A stretch of DNA of 64,000 nt from Moorena bouillonii PNG (GCF_001942495.1 NZ_MKZS01000001.1:3756158-3820157), one strand, 5' to 3'. Shown: positions 53,546 to 62,959, counted from the first letter of the stretch. Numbers and translations: made by a program. The notes: generated by a model from the sequence alone, not told the origin.

Positions 53546-54751
53546 TCAACCCTTACCGTCAACATAATCCTGTAAATAAGCATAACGCTCGGTAAGCCCT
53601 CCATTTTCGGTCATTTTGGCCCGTGAAAGAATACCATCTTTGTCACCATTGAAAAAAGCAGGAATCACATATTTCGAAAAGGCCTCTCCAAAGCCATAAC
53701 TGGCATCTCTGGGTAGTTCTGCCGGCAGATTGTCTACCGCCATGACCGCAATGGCTTCAGGATTCTTGTAATCCACCACCGTTTCTGATTGTGGATCGTA
53801 GCCATAAATGGGATTAGCAATTGTGGAAGGTTGTACCGTAGTAGCCACGGGACCGTCAATATCACAACTGATATCGGCCACCACTTTTATTTTGAACTCA
53901 TGGTGCTTTGCATCATCCCTAGTATATAAATAAGGCGCCCCATCACCATAAAAATGTCCGGCAATATAGAAATCGGTGACCTCGGCGAAACGAAAGAAGT
54001 TGGACTTATATTCCTCTGGATTAGCAAAAAAATCAGCCTTGTTTCCACGTACCCCATCTTTACGTTTATTGTATTCCGAAGCATCAATTTGACAATACAC
54101 GGGCTCATCAAAAGTCTGGTTGAGATAGTCGCCCACATTGACCCTTCTAAGATGCATGGCGTCGAGCATTTCGCGGGCGCCATTGCCGACACGACCACGA
54201 CCGGTCAACAAAATTTTGATATTGGGAAGTTTGATATTGTTGAGTTCCGTTATCAAGGCTCTCTGGTCTTTTAGCATTTCGGCCTTGGGCAAGTTGAAGG
54301 TTCCATACTTGAGTCCGAATGCCCGCACCCCATTATAGGCCCCCACGATGCCAGCATAGCGACCAAATGCCACTAAACGCATTCCCTTGGCATTCGTAAT
54401 CACCTCATGGTCATAGAGTTCGATTTTCTTTTCCAAGATAGCTCGGAGCAAATCGCGGTTATAGGGCTGTTTTTTAATGGTATGGGAAAAGAAAAAATAC
54501 TTCTTGTTAGAAATTAAGGCATCAATCGGCACTTCCTTCACGCCCAACAATACGTCACATTCTTCCATTTTGGAAGCCACTTCAATACCCAATTCGCGGT
54601 ATTCCGAGTCATCAAAAACACGAATGGGGGAAGGTTCCACAACAATATTGGCTTTTGGATGGTTTTCTAGGACATTTTGGCATAATTGGGGAGACAGCAC
54701 TACCCTTTTATCGGGTGGATTCTTGCATTCTCTAATGATTCCGAATTTCAT
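53546..54751 (-). CDS. Saccharopine/alanine dehydrogenase-type NAD-dependent oxidoreductase
   Basis: 401 residues from ATG 54751 (MKFGIIRECKNPPDKRVVLSP); an earlier frame start at 54796 adds an unrelated hydrophobic stretch. The N-terminal AlaDH/PNT domain has the KRVVLSP and KEVP motifs, and the central Rossmann fold has ILLTGRGRVGNGAREML. FFSHTIKKQPYN and ADISCDIDGPVATT match lysine-forming saccharopine dehydrogenase relatives common in flavobacteria. The exact substrate (saccharopine, lysine or alanine) is not decided by sequence. Confidence 0.75.
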   Translation of the reverse strand: MKFGIIRECKNPPDKRVVLSPQLCQNVLENHPKANIVVEPSPIRVFDDSEYRELGIEVASKMEECDVLLGVKEVPIDALISNKKYFFFSHTIKKQPYNRDLLRAILEKKIELYDHEVITNAKGMRLVAFGRYAGIVGAYNGVRAFGLKYGTFNLPKAEMLKDQRALITELNNIKLPNIKILLTGRGRVGNGAREMLDAMHLRRVNVGDYLNQTFDEPVYCQIDASEYNKRKDGVRGNKADFFANPEEYKSNFFRFAEVTDFYIAGHFYGDGAPYLYTRDDAKHHEFKIKVVADISCDIDGPVATTVQPSTIANPIYGYDPQSETVVDYKNPEAIAVMAVDNLPAELPRDASYGFGEAFSKYVIPAFFNGDKDGILSRAKMTENGGLTERYAYLQDYVDGKG

Positions 54752-55061
54752 AAGTGGAATTGGTATACTTTTTGCCGAAAATAAGAGGATTGTCAAGTCT
54801 GGGCAAACTTTTCGGCCAAAAGCAGGAAGGTTTACGGTTGGCAGATAAATGGTTAACTTTGCCGCCCTGCGTTAGGGATTGAGGCAAATACCATGTATGG
54901 CCGAAAGCCCGACCCTCTGAAGCCTTGGTGAAAGTGGGAAACGCCCACACTTGGACTGCGCTTAGTGTGACACTGGTTCTTTGAAAATAAAATGGGAAAG
55001 AGATTCCCGCCGAAGTTTATGCTGAGTGTAGACGAAGTGCGGGAATGACAATATTCATTAT
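54752..55061. other. Gap upstream of tmRNA with a REP-like inverted repeat
   Basis: No gene is supported. A block reading TTAGGGATTGAGGCAAATAC then GCCGAAAGCCCGACCCTC (54873-54918) resembles a degenerate sequence I associate with flavobacterial intergenic regions. It is followed by an imperfect inverted repeat, GATTCCCGCC (55003-55012) with GCGGGAATGACA (55039-55050), of the type repeated through many genomes. The ssrA promoter should lie in the last 60 bp. Confidence 0.45.
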
Positions 55062-55458
55062 GGGGCCGACTGGTTTTGACAGCGAGACCAATGGCGGTGT
55101 AAGCATGCCGAGCTATGGGAATGATGCTCGTTAATTCAACATCCCAAACCTTTAAATGGCGAGTCTAACTACGCTTTAGCTGCTTAATCGACTGAATTAT
55201 AGTAAGTCCTAGCCTAGTCGCGCAAGGCGCGAAAGCTAAATGTCGCTTGGTAGCCCTTGTTGACGGCGACCTTTTTTGCGGCACCATAAAAGTCAACACC
55301 GAATTTCTAGGGCTTCGATAGAAATTCTAAACTAAAGAAGCTAAGCGTACGATAGGCGGTCTTGGGTCGGTCGTGCGTTGAAAATTGAACTAAGACTAAG
55401 CATGTAGAAAGCTCAGTTATTGCTTGTTTGGACGAGGGTTCGAATCCCTCCGGCTCCA
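55062..55458 (+). ncRNA. ssrA: Transfer-messenger RNA (tmRNA)
   Basis: The 5' end GGGGCCGACTGGTTTTGACAG pairs through GGGGCCG with CGGCTCC at the 3' end, and the T-arm GGTTCGAATCCC is present, so the tRNA-like domain is complete; the CCA end is not encoded. The resume codon is GGC at 55158 and the tag reads GESNYALAA with TAA at 55185-55187, close to the GENNYALAA tag typical of flavobacteria. It rescues stalled ribosomes and marks the product for proteolysis. A terminator follows. Confidence 0.96.
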
Positions 55459-55462
55459 CTTC

Positions 55463-55488
55463 AAAAGCCACCGAAAGGTGGCTTTTTT
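55463..55488 (+). terminator. Terminator of ssrA
   Basis: AAAAGCCACC pairs with GGTGGCTTTT around a GAAA tetraloop, ending in a T-run. Confidence 0.9.
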
Positions 55489-55657
55489 CGTTATGCCGTC
55501 GGGATTCGAATGCCAACGCGGTAAGCTCGCTCCTGCGCTAAAAAGCGGCTACTATTCTAGGAAGACTCTCTATGGTTATAGGCAGAGCGAAAAGCACTGA
55601 AGTACATCAAAATAATTTCAATGATTACCACTATATTCGACAGCAATACTCAGCTCC

Positions 55658-55948
55658 ATGTCAAAAGGAAAATCTTGGTTGCGAAGCCTCATAGAGCTCA
55701 TCGAAGTTTTTTTGGACAGTTCCAAACGCAATAAGCGGGGCCGTACCTGGCACCAACATGTGGTACCCTTTGAGGACGGTTGGGCAGTTCGCCGTGAAGG
55801 GAATAAAGGCATCACCAGCAAGCACCAAAAACAAAGTACAGCCATTCGTAAAGCCAAAAGCATGGCCAAAAAGTACAAGGCGGATGTTATTATTCACCGA
55901 GCCAGTGGGGGTATTCGGGAACGGATAAGTTATACGACTAAAGAGTGA
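55658..55948 (+). CDS. DUF2188 domain protein
   Basis: 96 residues, strongly basic. After a helical N-terminus (WLRSLIELIEVFLDSS) comes the DUF2188 core: WHQHVVPFEDGWAVRREGNK, then STAIRKAKSMAKKYKADVIIHRASGGIRE. This small fold is widespread and its function is unknown; the positive charge could suit nucleic acid binding (inference). ATG at 55658. No partner gene is adjacent. Confidence 0.8.
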   Translation: MSKGKSWLRSLIELIEVFLDSSKRNKRGRTWHQHVVPFEDGWAVRREGNKGITSKHQKQSTAIRKAKSMAKKYKADVIIHRASGGIRERISYTTKE

Positions 55949-56385
55949 TATAACTCTAAAACCACCGAACTGGGTTTTCTTTACCTCCCTAAGAGGACTC
56001 CCGTCTTCGTTTTACACTTCTGATTTATCGGAAAACAAAACCGTTAAAACGACTCTTTTTTCGATGAATTCATGCACTATTACAGCTTATCCATCATAGC
56101 GGAAACTTACCGAGTTTGTTACCATTTACTGCAATTTCAGGGGATCTTTGGAAAAAATCATCCCAAATGAAAGTACTTGTGTTACGACTCAAAAAAGAGT
56201 TGACCCCTTCGAACCGCTTAGCAGCCATTAGCTGTATGATCATTTCCGTTACTATTTACTTTATCATGTCAGTACTGAGTAGGGAAATGCCCCTGTAAGT
56301 TAGTACTCCCTTTTTTTGAAAGGCCGCCCATTTGGTGGCTTTTTTCTTTATCCCTAACTTCCATTGAACAATAAGGGATATACTG
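55949..56385. other. 437-bp gap with a terminator-like hairpin
   Basis: No confident gene. An ATG at 56167 opens a 44-codon frame with one possible membrane helix (AAISCMIISVTIYFIMSVL) but no ribosome binding site. A hairpin with a T-run (AAGGCCGCC ... GGTGGCTTTTTT, about 56320-56346) lies before the exonuclease gene. Confidence 0.45.
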
Positions 56386-57750
56386 GTGTACTGCATCATC
56401 GACATAGAAACTACTGGAAATGGCCTTAAAGGAAATAAAATCACCGAAATCTCTATATTTAAATTTGATGGTGAAAAGATCGTCGATGAGTTTACCAGTT
56501 TGGTGAATCCGGAATGTCCGATTCCCTATTTTATCACGGGGCTCACAGGTATTGAAGATGAAACCGTTCGAAATGCGCCCACTTTTGATCAAATTGGTCA
56601 ACAGGTCCTGGATATTACCCAAGGTTGCATCTTTGTGGCCCATGCGGTAAACTTTGACTATGGGGTCATCAAAGAAGAGTTTCGGCGACTGGGTATTGGC
56701 TTTACTCGTAAAAAACTGTGTACAGTACGTCTCTCTCGAAAATTAATCCCCGGTCTAAGGTCTTACAGTTTGGGTAAGCTATGTTCTGCATTGGGCATAC
56801 CTATCACCGACCGCCATCGTGCCCGAGGCGATGCTAAGGCTACAGCAATCCTCTTCAAACAATTACTTCAAAAATCAGAGGCAAATGTTGTCATTAAAAA
56901 ATTCTTGAACTCTAGAAGCCAAGAAGCTACCTTACCACCTCATCTCAATAGAAGTGTAGTCGATAACATTCCCCACCTACCTGGAATTTATTATTTCTAC
57001 AATCAAAAGGGAACCATAATATACATAGGCAAAGCCAAAAACCTTAAAAAAAGGGTTCTTGGCCATTTCTACGATAAATCAGAACACGAAATCAAGCTTT
57101 GCCGTGAAGTGGCCAATATCAATTTCAAACTTTCGGGTGGTGAACTGATAGCACTACTAATGGAGTCAGCAGCGATAAAAGAGCACTTTCCAAAATTCAA
57201 TCGTGCCCAAAAAAAAACTGTTCGACGCTATTCAATTTTTAGCTATGAAGACAGAAATGGTATGCTACATTTGGGTTTTGCCAATTCAAAGCAGGTTTCA
57301 AAACCTTTGGCCGTTTTTGGCAATCCTACCGACTGCCGCGTTTTTTTAAAACAATTGGCAACCACCTATGAACTCTGCCCAAAATATTGTCAACTAATGC
57401 CCTACAATGGAACACGCATGGAATGCCCGGGTAATTCTTGTGATGGCATATGCCAGGGTAGGGAGAACACTTCAGGTTATAACGAAAGGGTAAAAAACGC
57501 AATAAATTCCCTAACCTTGACCAAAGAGTGCGTATTCATAAAACAACCTGGGCGAACCATTGATGAAGAGGCCTTCATTTATATTGAAAATGGGGTGTAT
57601 CAAGGCTATGGATTTATTGATTCACAATCTTATATATCTTCTACTGAAGATATAAAAGCACATCTCATTCGTCAGAAAAATACTTTGGAAACGCAGCGCA
57701 TTGTTGAAAATAGAATCCAAAAAGAAAAGACAATATTCAGATTAACTTAA
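56386..57750 (+). CDS. Exonuclease (DnaQ-like) and GIY-YIG nuclease fusion
   Basis: 454 residues from a GTG at 56386 with AAGGG upstream. An N-terminal DEDDh 3'-5' exonuclease (about 1-165) shows DIETTGNG, FVAHAVNFDYGVI and RHRARGDAKAT. A UvrC-type GIY-YIG domain (about 195-275) follows, with LPGIYYFYNQKG, IYIGKAKNLKKRV and the catalytic Glu in GELIALLMESAAIKEHFPKFN. The C-terminus has cysteines (C348PKYC352, C366PGNSCDGIC375) like the UvrC/Cho relatives. The fusion is known in Bacteroidota as a DNA polymerase III epsilon/UvrC-like protein, probably in DNA repair. Confidence 0.9.
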   Translation: MYCIIDIETTGNGLKGNKITEISIFKFDGEKIVDEFTSLVNPECPIPYFITGLTGIEDETVRNAPTFDQIGQQVLDITQGCIFVAHAVNFDYGVIKEEFRRLGIGFTRKKLCTVRLSRKLIPGLRSYSLGKLCSALGIPITDRHRARGDAKATAILFKQLLQKSEANVVIKKFLNSRSQEATLPPHLNRSVVDNIPHLPGIYYFYNQKGTIIYIGKAKNLKKRVLGHFYDKSEHEIKLCREVANINFKLSGGELIALLMESAAIKEHFPKFNRAQKKTVRRYSIFSYEDRNGMLHLGFANSKQVSKPLAVFGNPTDCRVFLKQLATTYELCPKYCQLMPYNGTRMECPGNSCDGICQGRENTSGYNERVKNAINSLTLTKECVFIKQPGRTIDEEAFIYIENGVYQGYGFIDSQSYISSTEDIKAHLIRQKNTLETQRIVENRIQKEKTIFRLT

Positions 57751-57798
57751 ATTGTTATCTTTCAGATAACTAACGATGGGCTAAAAACAACTCAATCT

Positions 57799-58848
57799 TT
57801 GTTCTCCAATCCCAAGCACATATTAGGATTCGACGATCGGCTATTGGCATTGATAGGTATTATTTTGAATACCCATACGGTAATGAGCATTTACTACACC
57901 GGGGCTTTTTTTACTGTCGATTTCCGTTCTTATGCTTTGAAATGGATTGGTGAATTATTTGTTGTAATCTTGCTTTGGATCATCATACGATGGCTATACT
58001 TCGAACTACTGAAGCGAAAAAGCGGCCTTAAAAACATAAGGCTCAGACTATTGATCATTCCACTTTTTTTAATTCCTTATTCACTCATTGGTATTTGGTT
58101 CATTGAGGATATTCAAAGTTATTTTGATTGGCCGTATCCTGAATTTCAAGATCCCGTTGCCGGAGTGCAACTCATTACTGGTGCTGTTATCTTTTTTGTC
58201 AATATTGGTTTTTATGAAGCACTACACCTATTCGTAGAACTCAAGGATACCAAATTGCGTGAAGAACAACATAAAAAAGAAACGATTACCACCCAGCTGT
58301 TAAACCTAAAAAACCAAGTTAGCCCGCATTTTTTGTTCAATAGCCTAAACACACTTGTATATTTAATTGACACCGACAAAGAAAAAAGCAAGGAGTTCGT
58401 TCATAGCCTCTCGAATATTTACGAAAGGGTTTTAGAATTTTCGGACAAAGACCTTGTTATGCTGAAGGATGAGCTGGACTACATAAACGACTATATTGAC
58501 CTTCTTAAAAAACGCTATGGCGATAATTTAAAGTTTGACTTCAAAATCACCAAGGATGCCATGCAAAAAATGATTGTTCCACTATCCATACAAACGGGAA
58601 TAGAAAACGCTGTAAAACATAATGTGGTTTCCAGAAAAAAACCTCTATTAATTAATGTTTTGAACTCTAAAGACTATCTTATCATTAATAACAATCTTCA
58701 AAAAAAAGAGGTAGCCCCCAAGGGTGGCGGACAGGGTCTTAGAAACATAAAAAATCGCTACAGGCTCTTATCGAATAAGGATATGCTTGCAGAAGAAACA
58801 AATTCAGGATTCAAATTGAAATTGCCTTTAATCGAGTCCAACAATTAA
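57799..58848 (+). CDS. LytS/YehU-type sensor histidine kinase
   Basis: 349 residues. Four transmembrane helices in two pairs (about 15-32, 42-62, 80-100 and 116-136) are followed by a cytoplasmic His_kinase domain (PF06580 type) with the phospho-accepting His in SPHFLFNSLNTLVYLID (near residue 177) and an ATPase domain (IQTGIENAVKHNV, GGGQGLRNIKNRY). The TTG at 57799 is used because it aligns with the Met of the next, paralogous gene. It is followed at 9 bp by a second kinase of the same type. Confidence 0.85.
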   Translation: MFSNPKHILGFDDRLLALIGIILNTHTVMSIYYTGAFFTVDFRSYALKWIGELFVVILLWIIIRWLYFELLKRKSGLKNIRLRLLIIPLFLIPYSLIGIWFIEDIQSYFDWPYPEFQDPVAGVQLITGAVIFFVNIGFYEALHLFVELKDTKLREEQHKKETITTQLLNLKNQVSPHFLFNSLNTLVYLIDTDKEKSKEFVHSLSNIYERVLEFSDKDLVMLKDELDYINDYIDLLKKRYGDNLKFDFKITKDAMQKMIVPLSIQTGIENAVKHNVVSRKKPLLINVLNSKDYLIINNNLQKKEVAPKGGGQGLRNIKNRYRLLSNKDMLAEETNSGFKLKLPLIESNN

Positions 58849-58857
58849 CTCTGGGAT

Positions 58858-59904
58858 ATGTTCGGGGAAAAAGAAAAGCAGATTTTAGGTTTTAATGACC
58901 TCAAGTTGGTCATAGCCCAGATTTTGCTTTACTCTTTTCTTTCGATGTCGATAATGTTTCCCGACCTCCTACTGGATGGCCGGTTTGGGCTATACTTTAT
59001 GCAATGGTCCGAAGCACTCATGTATATGGTAATTTACCTTCTAATTGGAAGGTATTTCTACATTTATGTAGTAAAACTATTTCCTGGTTATAATAATTGG
59101 CGTAAAAGATTGCCAAGGTTATTTCTTGTTTTGGTCGTTTATCTTTTGATAACCCTTTTACTGCAACTGACCTTACAAAAATGGATTAATATAGAAGTAC
59201 CTGGATATGAAGAAGATCGTATTCTAAAAGAGGTCATTATGGGTGTCTTTTTTGCCCTCTTCGGGGTTGGCCTATATGAAAGTCTTTATCTCTTCGTACA
59301 GTTAAAGGAGGACCAAATCAGACTGAAAACAATTGAAAAACAAAAAGTTCAAAATCAACTTGATGTCTTAAGGCATCAACTAAGCCCCCATTTCTTATTC
59401 AATTGTTTTAACTCCCTTAATTTTCTCATCGATGAAGATAAAGCTAAAGGAAAGGTGTTCGTAAACCTTTTATCTGATATTCATAAAAAAATCTTGGAAT
59501 TCTCTGAAAAAGACCTGATAACCCTTGAAGAAGAAGTGGAATTTTCAATAGCGTATGTAAATCTTTTAAAAACCAGGTTTGGTAATAATCTTCAATTTCA
59601 TATTAACATAAGAGAAGACCTTATGGATAAAAAAATGGTGCCGTTGGCCTTGCAAATAACCATAGAAAATGCCATAAAACATAACACTATAACAAAAAAA
59701 CAACCTTTGTCAATAGCTATTTGTGATTTAAAGGACTATATAGAGATAAAAAACGACAACCGTCCCAAATCAAATCAAACTGCAGTCAAAGGAATGGGCC
59801 TAGGATTAAAGAACGTAACTGACCGATATGGGCTACTTACCACACAGGAAGTAATCATTGATTCAACCGAAAAAGCTTTTATCGTACGACTACCTGTGTT
59901 ATAA
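58858..59904 (+). CDS. LytS/YehU-type sensor histidine kinase, second copy
   Basis: 348 residues, paralogous to the gene just upstream along its whole length (shared ILGFxD start, four N-terminal helices, SPHFLFNCFNSLNFLID with the His near residue 178, LQITIENAIKHNTI and GLGLKNVTDRYGLL). The two proteins likely arose by tandem duplication and could form a heterodimer or sense different signals through the same regulator. The response regulator gene begins 81 bp downstream. Confidence 0.87.
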   Translation: MFGEKEKQILGFNDLKLVIAQILLYSFLSMSIMFPDLLLDGRFGLYFMQWSEALMYMVIYLLIGRYFYIYVVKLFPGYNNWRKRLPRLFLVLVVYLLITLLLQLTLQKWINIEVPGYEEDRILKEVIMGVFFALFGVGLYESLYLFVQLKEDQIRLKTIEKQKVQNQLDVLRHQLSPHFLFNCFNSLNFLIDEDKAKGKVFVNLLSDIHKKILEFSEKDLITLEEEVEFSIAYVNLLKTRFGNNLQFHINIREDLMDKKMVPLALQITIENAIKHNTITKKQPLSIAICDLKDYIEIKNDNRPKSNQTAVKGMGLGLKNVTDRYGLLTTQEVIIDSTEKAFIVRLPVL

Positions 59905-59985
59905 TGGTGACTATTCACAAAATTTAGTGTCCTACTATTAAAAATATAGTAACTTAACGCGAGCTTTGTGACTTCAATACTGAAC

Positions 59986-60762
59986 ATGGGCAAAACTTTA
60001 AAAATTGTTATAGTCGAGGATGAACCCATATCCTCTGCCTACCTAAAAAAGTTAATAGGAGATACAGGCATAGACCATGAGATTGTTGCCGAACTGGACA
60101 GCATTGCTGAATGCCTAATATTCTTTTCCCAAGGCATCAGTTATGATATCGCTTTTATGGACATTCATTTAGGTGATGGAACCTGTTTTGAACTTCTTAA
60201 TTCATTGACCATTGAAAAACCCATTATTTTCTGTACGACTTTTGATTCATATGCTGTAGAGGCGTTCAGATATAACAGTATTGATTACATATTAAAACCT
60301 GCAAAGTTGGAAGACATCAACGCCGCATTGAAAAAATATTGGTCTTTCAAAAAAGTGGATGAGGATGATTACTTAGCTAGGATGGGTTCCATGATGGAAA
60401 GTTTTGGTCCCCCTAATTATAAAAAAAGGTTTCTCATCAGGGAAAACAATAAATTAAAGCTTGTTGATGTTTCGCAGATTACCTGTTTTTATTCAGATGA
60501 GGGACAGACACATTTGGTTGATAAGTCTGGAAGGGACCATAGCATTGATTTCACCTTGGAAAGATTGGAAAATCTATTGGATCCCGAACAGTTTTTTAGA
60601 ATAAATAGAAAGGTCACCATTTCAATAGACGAAATACATTCAGTGGAAGATTACTTCAACAATCGTTTAAAAATACGATTGAACAGTAAGTTTAATATGG
60701 ACATGGTAGTTAGTAGAAATCGTGTAAGGGACTTTAAAAATTGGCTGAAGGGTGTTTCTTAA
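59986..60762 (+). CDS. LytTR-family response regulator
   Basis: 258 residues from ATG 59986 (an in-frame GTG at 59968 is possible). Receiver domain (about 5-120) with E11-D12, phospho-acceptor Asp59 (IAFMDIHLGDG) and Lys in DYILKPAKLED; then a LytTR DNA-binding domain (about 150-255) with FLIRENNKLKLVDVSQI, FRINRKVTISIDEI and VVSRNRVRDFKNWL. It is the partner of the two LytS-type kinases upstream. LytTR regulators often control cell-surface or secreted functions; the target here is unknown. Confidence 0.9.
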   Translation: MGKTLKIVIVEDEPISSAYLKKLIGDTGIDHEIVAELDSIAECLIFFSQGISYDIAFMDIHLGDGTCFELLNSLTIEKPIIFCTTFDSYAVEAFRYNSIDYILKPAKLEDINAALKKYWSFKKVDEDDYLARMGSMMESFGPPNYKKRFLIRENNKLKLVDVSQITCFYSDEGQTHLVDKSGRDHSIDFTLERLENLLDPEQFFRINRKVTISIDEIHSVEDYFNNRLKIRLNSKFNMDMVVSRNRVRDFKNWLKGVS

Positions 60763-60763
60763 T

Positions 60764-60859
60764 TTACTTTTTCATTTTATCGTACATTCTAACAATAAAG
60801 ACCAACCACACTAAAAATATTAGTGCTACAATGATGGAGTAAACAAGTATAAAATCCAT
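60764..60859 (-). CDS. 31-residue single-helix membrane protein
   Basis: ATG at 60859 overlaps the TAA of the upstream 60-residue gene as TAATG, a typical translational coupling arrangement. The product is almost entirely one hydrophobic helix (FILVYSIIVALIFLVWLVFIV) with a basic end (RMYDKMKK). No family is recognised. The overlap and the clean topology argue for a real gene despite its size. Confidence 0.55.
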   Translation of the reverse strand: MDFILVYSIIVALIFLVWLVFIVRMYDKMKK

Positions 60860-61041
60860 TATTTCTTATACTTCAAGTAATTCATAAAACCCAATATGGT
60901 CGGTGCCCAGAATGCTATAAAAATGGCATCCATCTTTTTTCCCTTGAGGAAAAGTACTTCAGAGACGATGATAATTGAAAATACCACCAAGAGCATAATG
61001 CAGTTCACTACGCCCACCCTCTTGACAAAACGCTTAAACAT
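60859..61041 (-). CDS. 60-residue membrane protein with two helices
   Basis: Basic N-terminus (MFKRFVKRVG), a helix at about 11-29 (VNCIMLLVVFSIIIVSEV), a short positively charged loop and a second helix at about 38-54 (AIFIAFWAPTILGFMNYL). No known domain. Its stop overlaps the start of the 31-residue gene. A possible terminator separates it from the epimerase gene upstream. Confidence 0.55.
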   Translation of the reverse strand: MFKRFVKRVGVVNCIMLLVVFSIIIVSEVLFLKGKKMDAIFIAFWAPTILGFMNYLKYKK

Positions 61042-61090
61042 TTTAAAGAACTGATAAGATTCTACCTTCTAAGGTATGAAGTTAAACGCA

Positions 61091-61128
61091 AAAAATGTTA
61101 AAATTATTGTGATTTTTTTAACATTTTT
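61091..61128 (-). terminator. Symmetrical terminator
   Basis: Perfect 13-bp inverted repeat AAAAATGTTAAAA (61091-61103) and TTTTAACATTTTT (61116-61128), two bp beyond the stop of the epimerase gene. Confidence 0.7.
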
Positions 61129-61129
61129 G

Positions 61130-61906
61130 TTAAATCTCGGGGTGAAGTGATACTTCGAGGATGGAAGTTCCCTCAAGGTACTGAAAACCTTTATTTAGGT
61201 CTTTCTGTGCCACGGCATAAGGGTAGAAAGTGATGGGCTCAATACATACCATGTTTTTAACTTCGGTCCAGCACATAAAATGACCAAACCCTTTTGTCTT
61301 AATGGTAATCTCTTTCTCGTCCTTTAAGGTCAATGTATCGTGGTCCGCGACTTGTAGGGCACGGCTGCCAACGGCCAAAACTTCATCTAATGTAATTTCA
61401 CGGGTATTGGTTTTAATAACAGGTCGGTTCGTGTACAATTTAAAAGCAGGATGGTAGCCCAGCATAAAAGGCATTCCGTCATCTCCCGAAATAACAAATT
61501 TGATTTCTAAAAAACCATCACATAATTTAAAATGCTTCTCAAACTCAAATGAGTAAGGCCACGCCAACCACTCTTCTGATGATTTAGATGGATATTTTGA
61601 GTTCTTGATCGGTGTGCCGGCCTTATATGTTTTTTTAAAAACAGCTTCCGTTGCTGATGAGGAAATCAATGTATAAGCAAACTGTCTTAAATGGCCGTGC
61701 TGGTCCTGGATTGCATTTCCCAAAGGCACCTTAACCTCAAAACCAGCTTCATTGACAGGACCAATAATTGGAAACATTTCAGTATCCGCACTTGACCAAC
61801 CTGGGCTTCCTTTTTGATGAATAAATTGATGCCCTTTTACCTCATAACCTATTAATTCACCGGCCTCAATGGTCGCCCTATGGCCGTTCATTTCAAGATG
61901 TATCAT
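61130..61906 (-). CDS. Aldose 1-epimerase family protein
   Basis: 258 residues with the galactose mutarotase-like beta-sandwich: LIGYEVKGHQFIHQ, MFPIIGPV, QHGHLRQFAY with a catalytic-type His, FMLGYHPAFKL and VCIEPITFYPYA with the probable catalytic Glu. It belongs to the LacX/YeaD-like branch, which interconverts sugar anomers or acts on hexose phosphates; the substrate is not decided. ATG at 61906. It may serve the same sugar metabolism as the GH2 and glucokinase genes (inference). Confidence 0.82.
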   Translation of the reverse strand: MIHLEMNGHRATIEAGELIGYEVKGHQFIHQKGSPGWSSADTEMFPIIGPVNEAGFEVKVPLGNAIQDQHGHLRQFAYTLISSSATEAVFKKTYKAGTPIKNSKYPSKSSEEWLAWPYSFEFEKHFKLCDGFLEIKFVISGDDGMPFMLGYHPAFKLYTNRPVIKTNTREITLDEVLAVGSRALQVADHDTLTLKDEKEITIKTKGFGHFMCWTEVKNMVCIEPITFYPYAVAQKDLNKGFQYLEGTSILEVSLHPEI

Positions 61907-61978
61907 AACCTCTTATGTTTCTGGTTTGTTTTCTTTCCGACTTTCAATATTCTAGATCAAAATTCAAGGGTTGTTCCC

Positions 61979-62959
61979 CTAATTCAAATACCCCATCTTG
62001 CGCATCCATTCATCATTGTACATCTTGCCTACATACCGGCTACCATGATCATGAAAAAGTACCACCACAACATCGTCTTTGGTAAAGTGTTCTTTAAGTT
62101 GCAGTACCCCTTTAATGGCGGCACCAGCGGAATTGCCCAAAAACATGCCCTCTTCTTTTGAAAGGCGCTGTGTATAGACGGCAGCATCTTTATCAGTCAC
62201 TTTGGTAAATCCGTCGATAAGGTTAAAATCTACATTTTTGGGCAAAATATCCTCGCCAATACCCTCAGTAACATAGGGGTATATTTCATTCTCATCGAAA
62301 ATACCTGTTTCATGGTATTTTTTAAACACAGAACCATAAGTATCTACCCCCCAAACCTTAACCTTAGGGTTTTGCTCCTTCAAATAGCCTCCTACCCCAG
62401 AAATGGTCCCACCGGTACCCACTCCGACAACAAAGTGTGTTACTTTTCCATCGGTCTGGTCCCAGATTTCTGGGCCCGTACTCAAATAATGGGCTTTTGT
62501 ATTACTTGGATTATCGTATTGATTGACATACCATGAATTGGGTATTTCTTGAGCCAACCGCCGTGCAGTGGAATAATAGCTTTGAGGGTCGTCGGGCGCA
62601 ACATCGGTCGGACATACGTGCACCTCACTTCCTACCGCCCTAAGAATATCCATTTTTTCTTTGGACTGCTTATCGCTCATCACACAAATCATTCGATAGC
62701 CTTTGACTATGGCCGCCAGGGCCAATCCCATACCAGTATTGCCAGAAGTACCTTCAATAATGGTTCCACCGGGCCGCAACCTACCATCGGCTTCGGCATC
62801 TTCCACCATTTGAAGTGCCATGCGGTCTTTAACGGAATTACCAGGATTAAACGTCTCATATTTGGCCAATACCAAACAGGGCAGTTCTGCCGTTAGTTTG
62901 TTCAACTTCACCAAGGGTGTTTTACCAATGGTCTCCAAAATATTCTCAGCATAGTCCAT
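61979..62959 (-). CDS. Cysteine synthase/cystathionine beta-synthase-type PLP enzyme
   Basis: 326 residues of the fold-type II PLP family. PLP Lys44 sits in NPGNSVKDRMA, the substrate loop is GTSGNTGMGLAL and the phosphate-binding loop is GVGTGGTISGVGGYL. The C-terminus (HDHGSRYVGKMYNDEWMRKMG) is that of cystathionine beta-synthase or O-acetylserine-type enzymes without the CBS regulatory domain. It makes cysteine or cystathionine; which one cannot be settled here. ATG at 62959, 74 bp from the permease gene upstream. Confidence 0.85.
   Translation of the reverse strand: MDYAENILETIGKTPLVKLNKLTAELPCLVLAKYETFNPGNSVKDRMALQMVEDAEADGRLRPGGTIIEGTSGNTGMGLALAAIVKGYRMICVMSDKQSKEKMDILRAVGSEVHVCPTDVAPDDPQSYYSTARRLAQEIPNSWYVNQYDNPSNTKAHYLSTGPEIWDQTDGKVTHFVVGVGTGGTISGVGGYLKEQNPKVKVWGVDTYGSVFKKYHETGIFDENEIYPYVTEGIGEDILPKNVDFNLIDGFTKVTDKDAAVYTQRLSKEEGMFLGNSAGAAIKGVLQLKEHFTKDDVVVVLFHDHGSRYVGKMYNDEWMRKMGYLN

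Noticed and set aside
55307..55516. 69-codon minus frame with EPEGFEPSSKQ
   Set aside because: A well-known false gene: it is the reverse strand of the tmRNA 3' end.
56116..56298. 60-codon frame with one hydrophobic helix
   Set aside because: No ribosome binding site or recognisable family; kept only as a remark in the gap entry.
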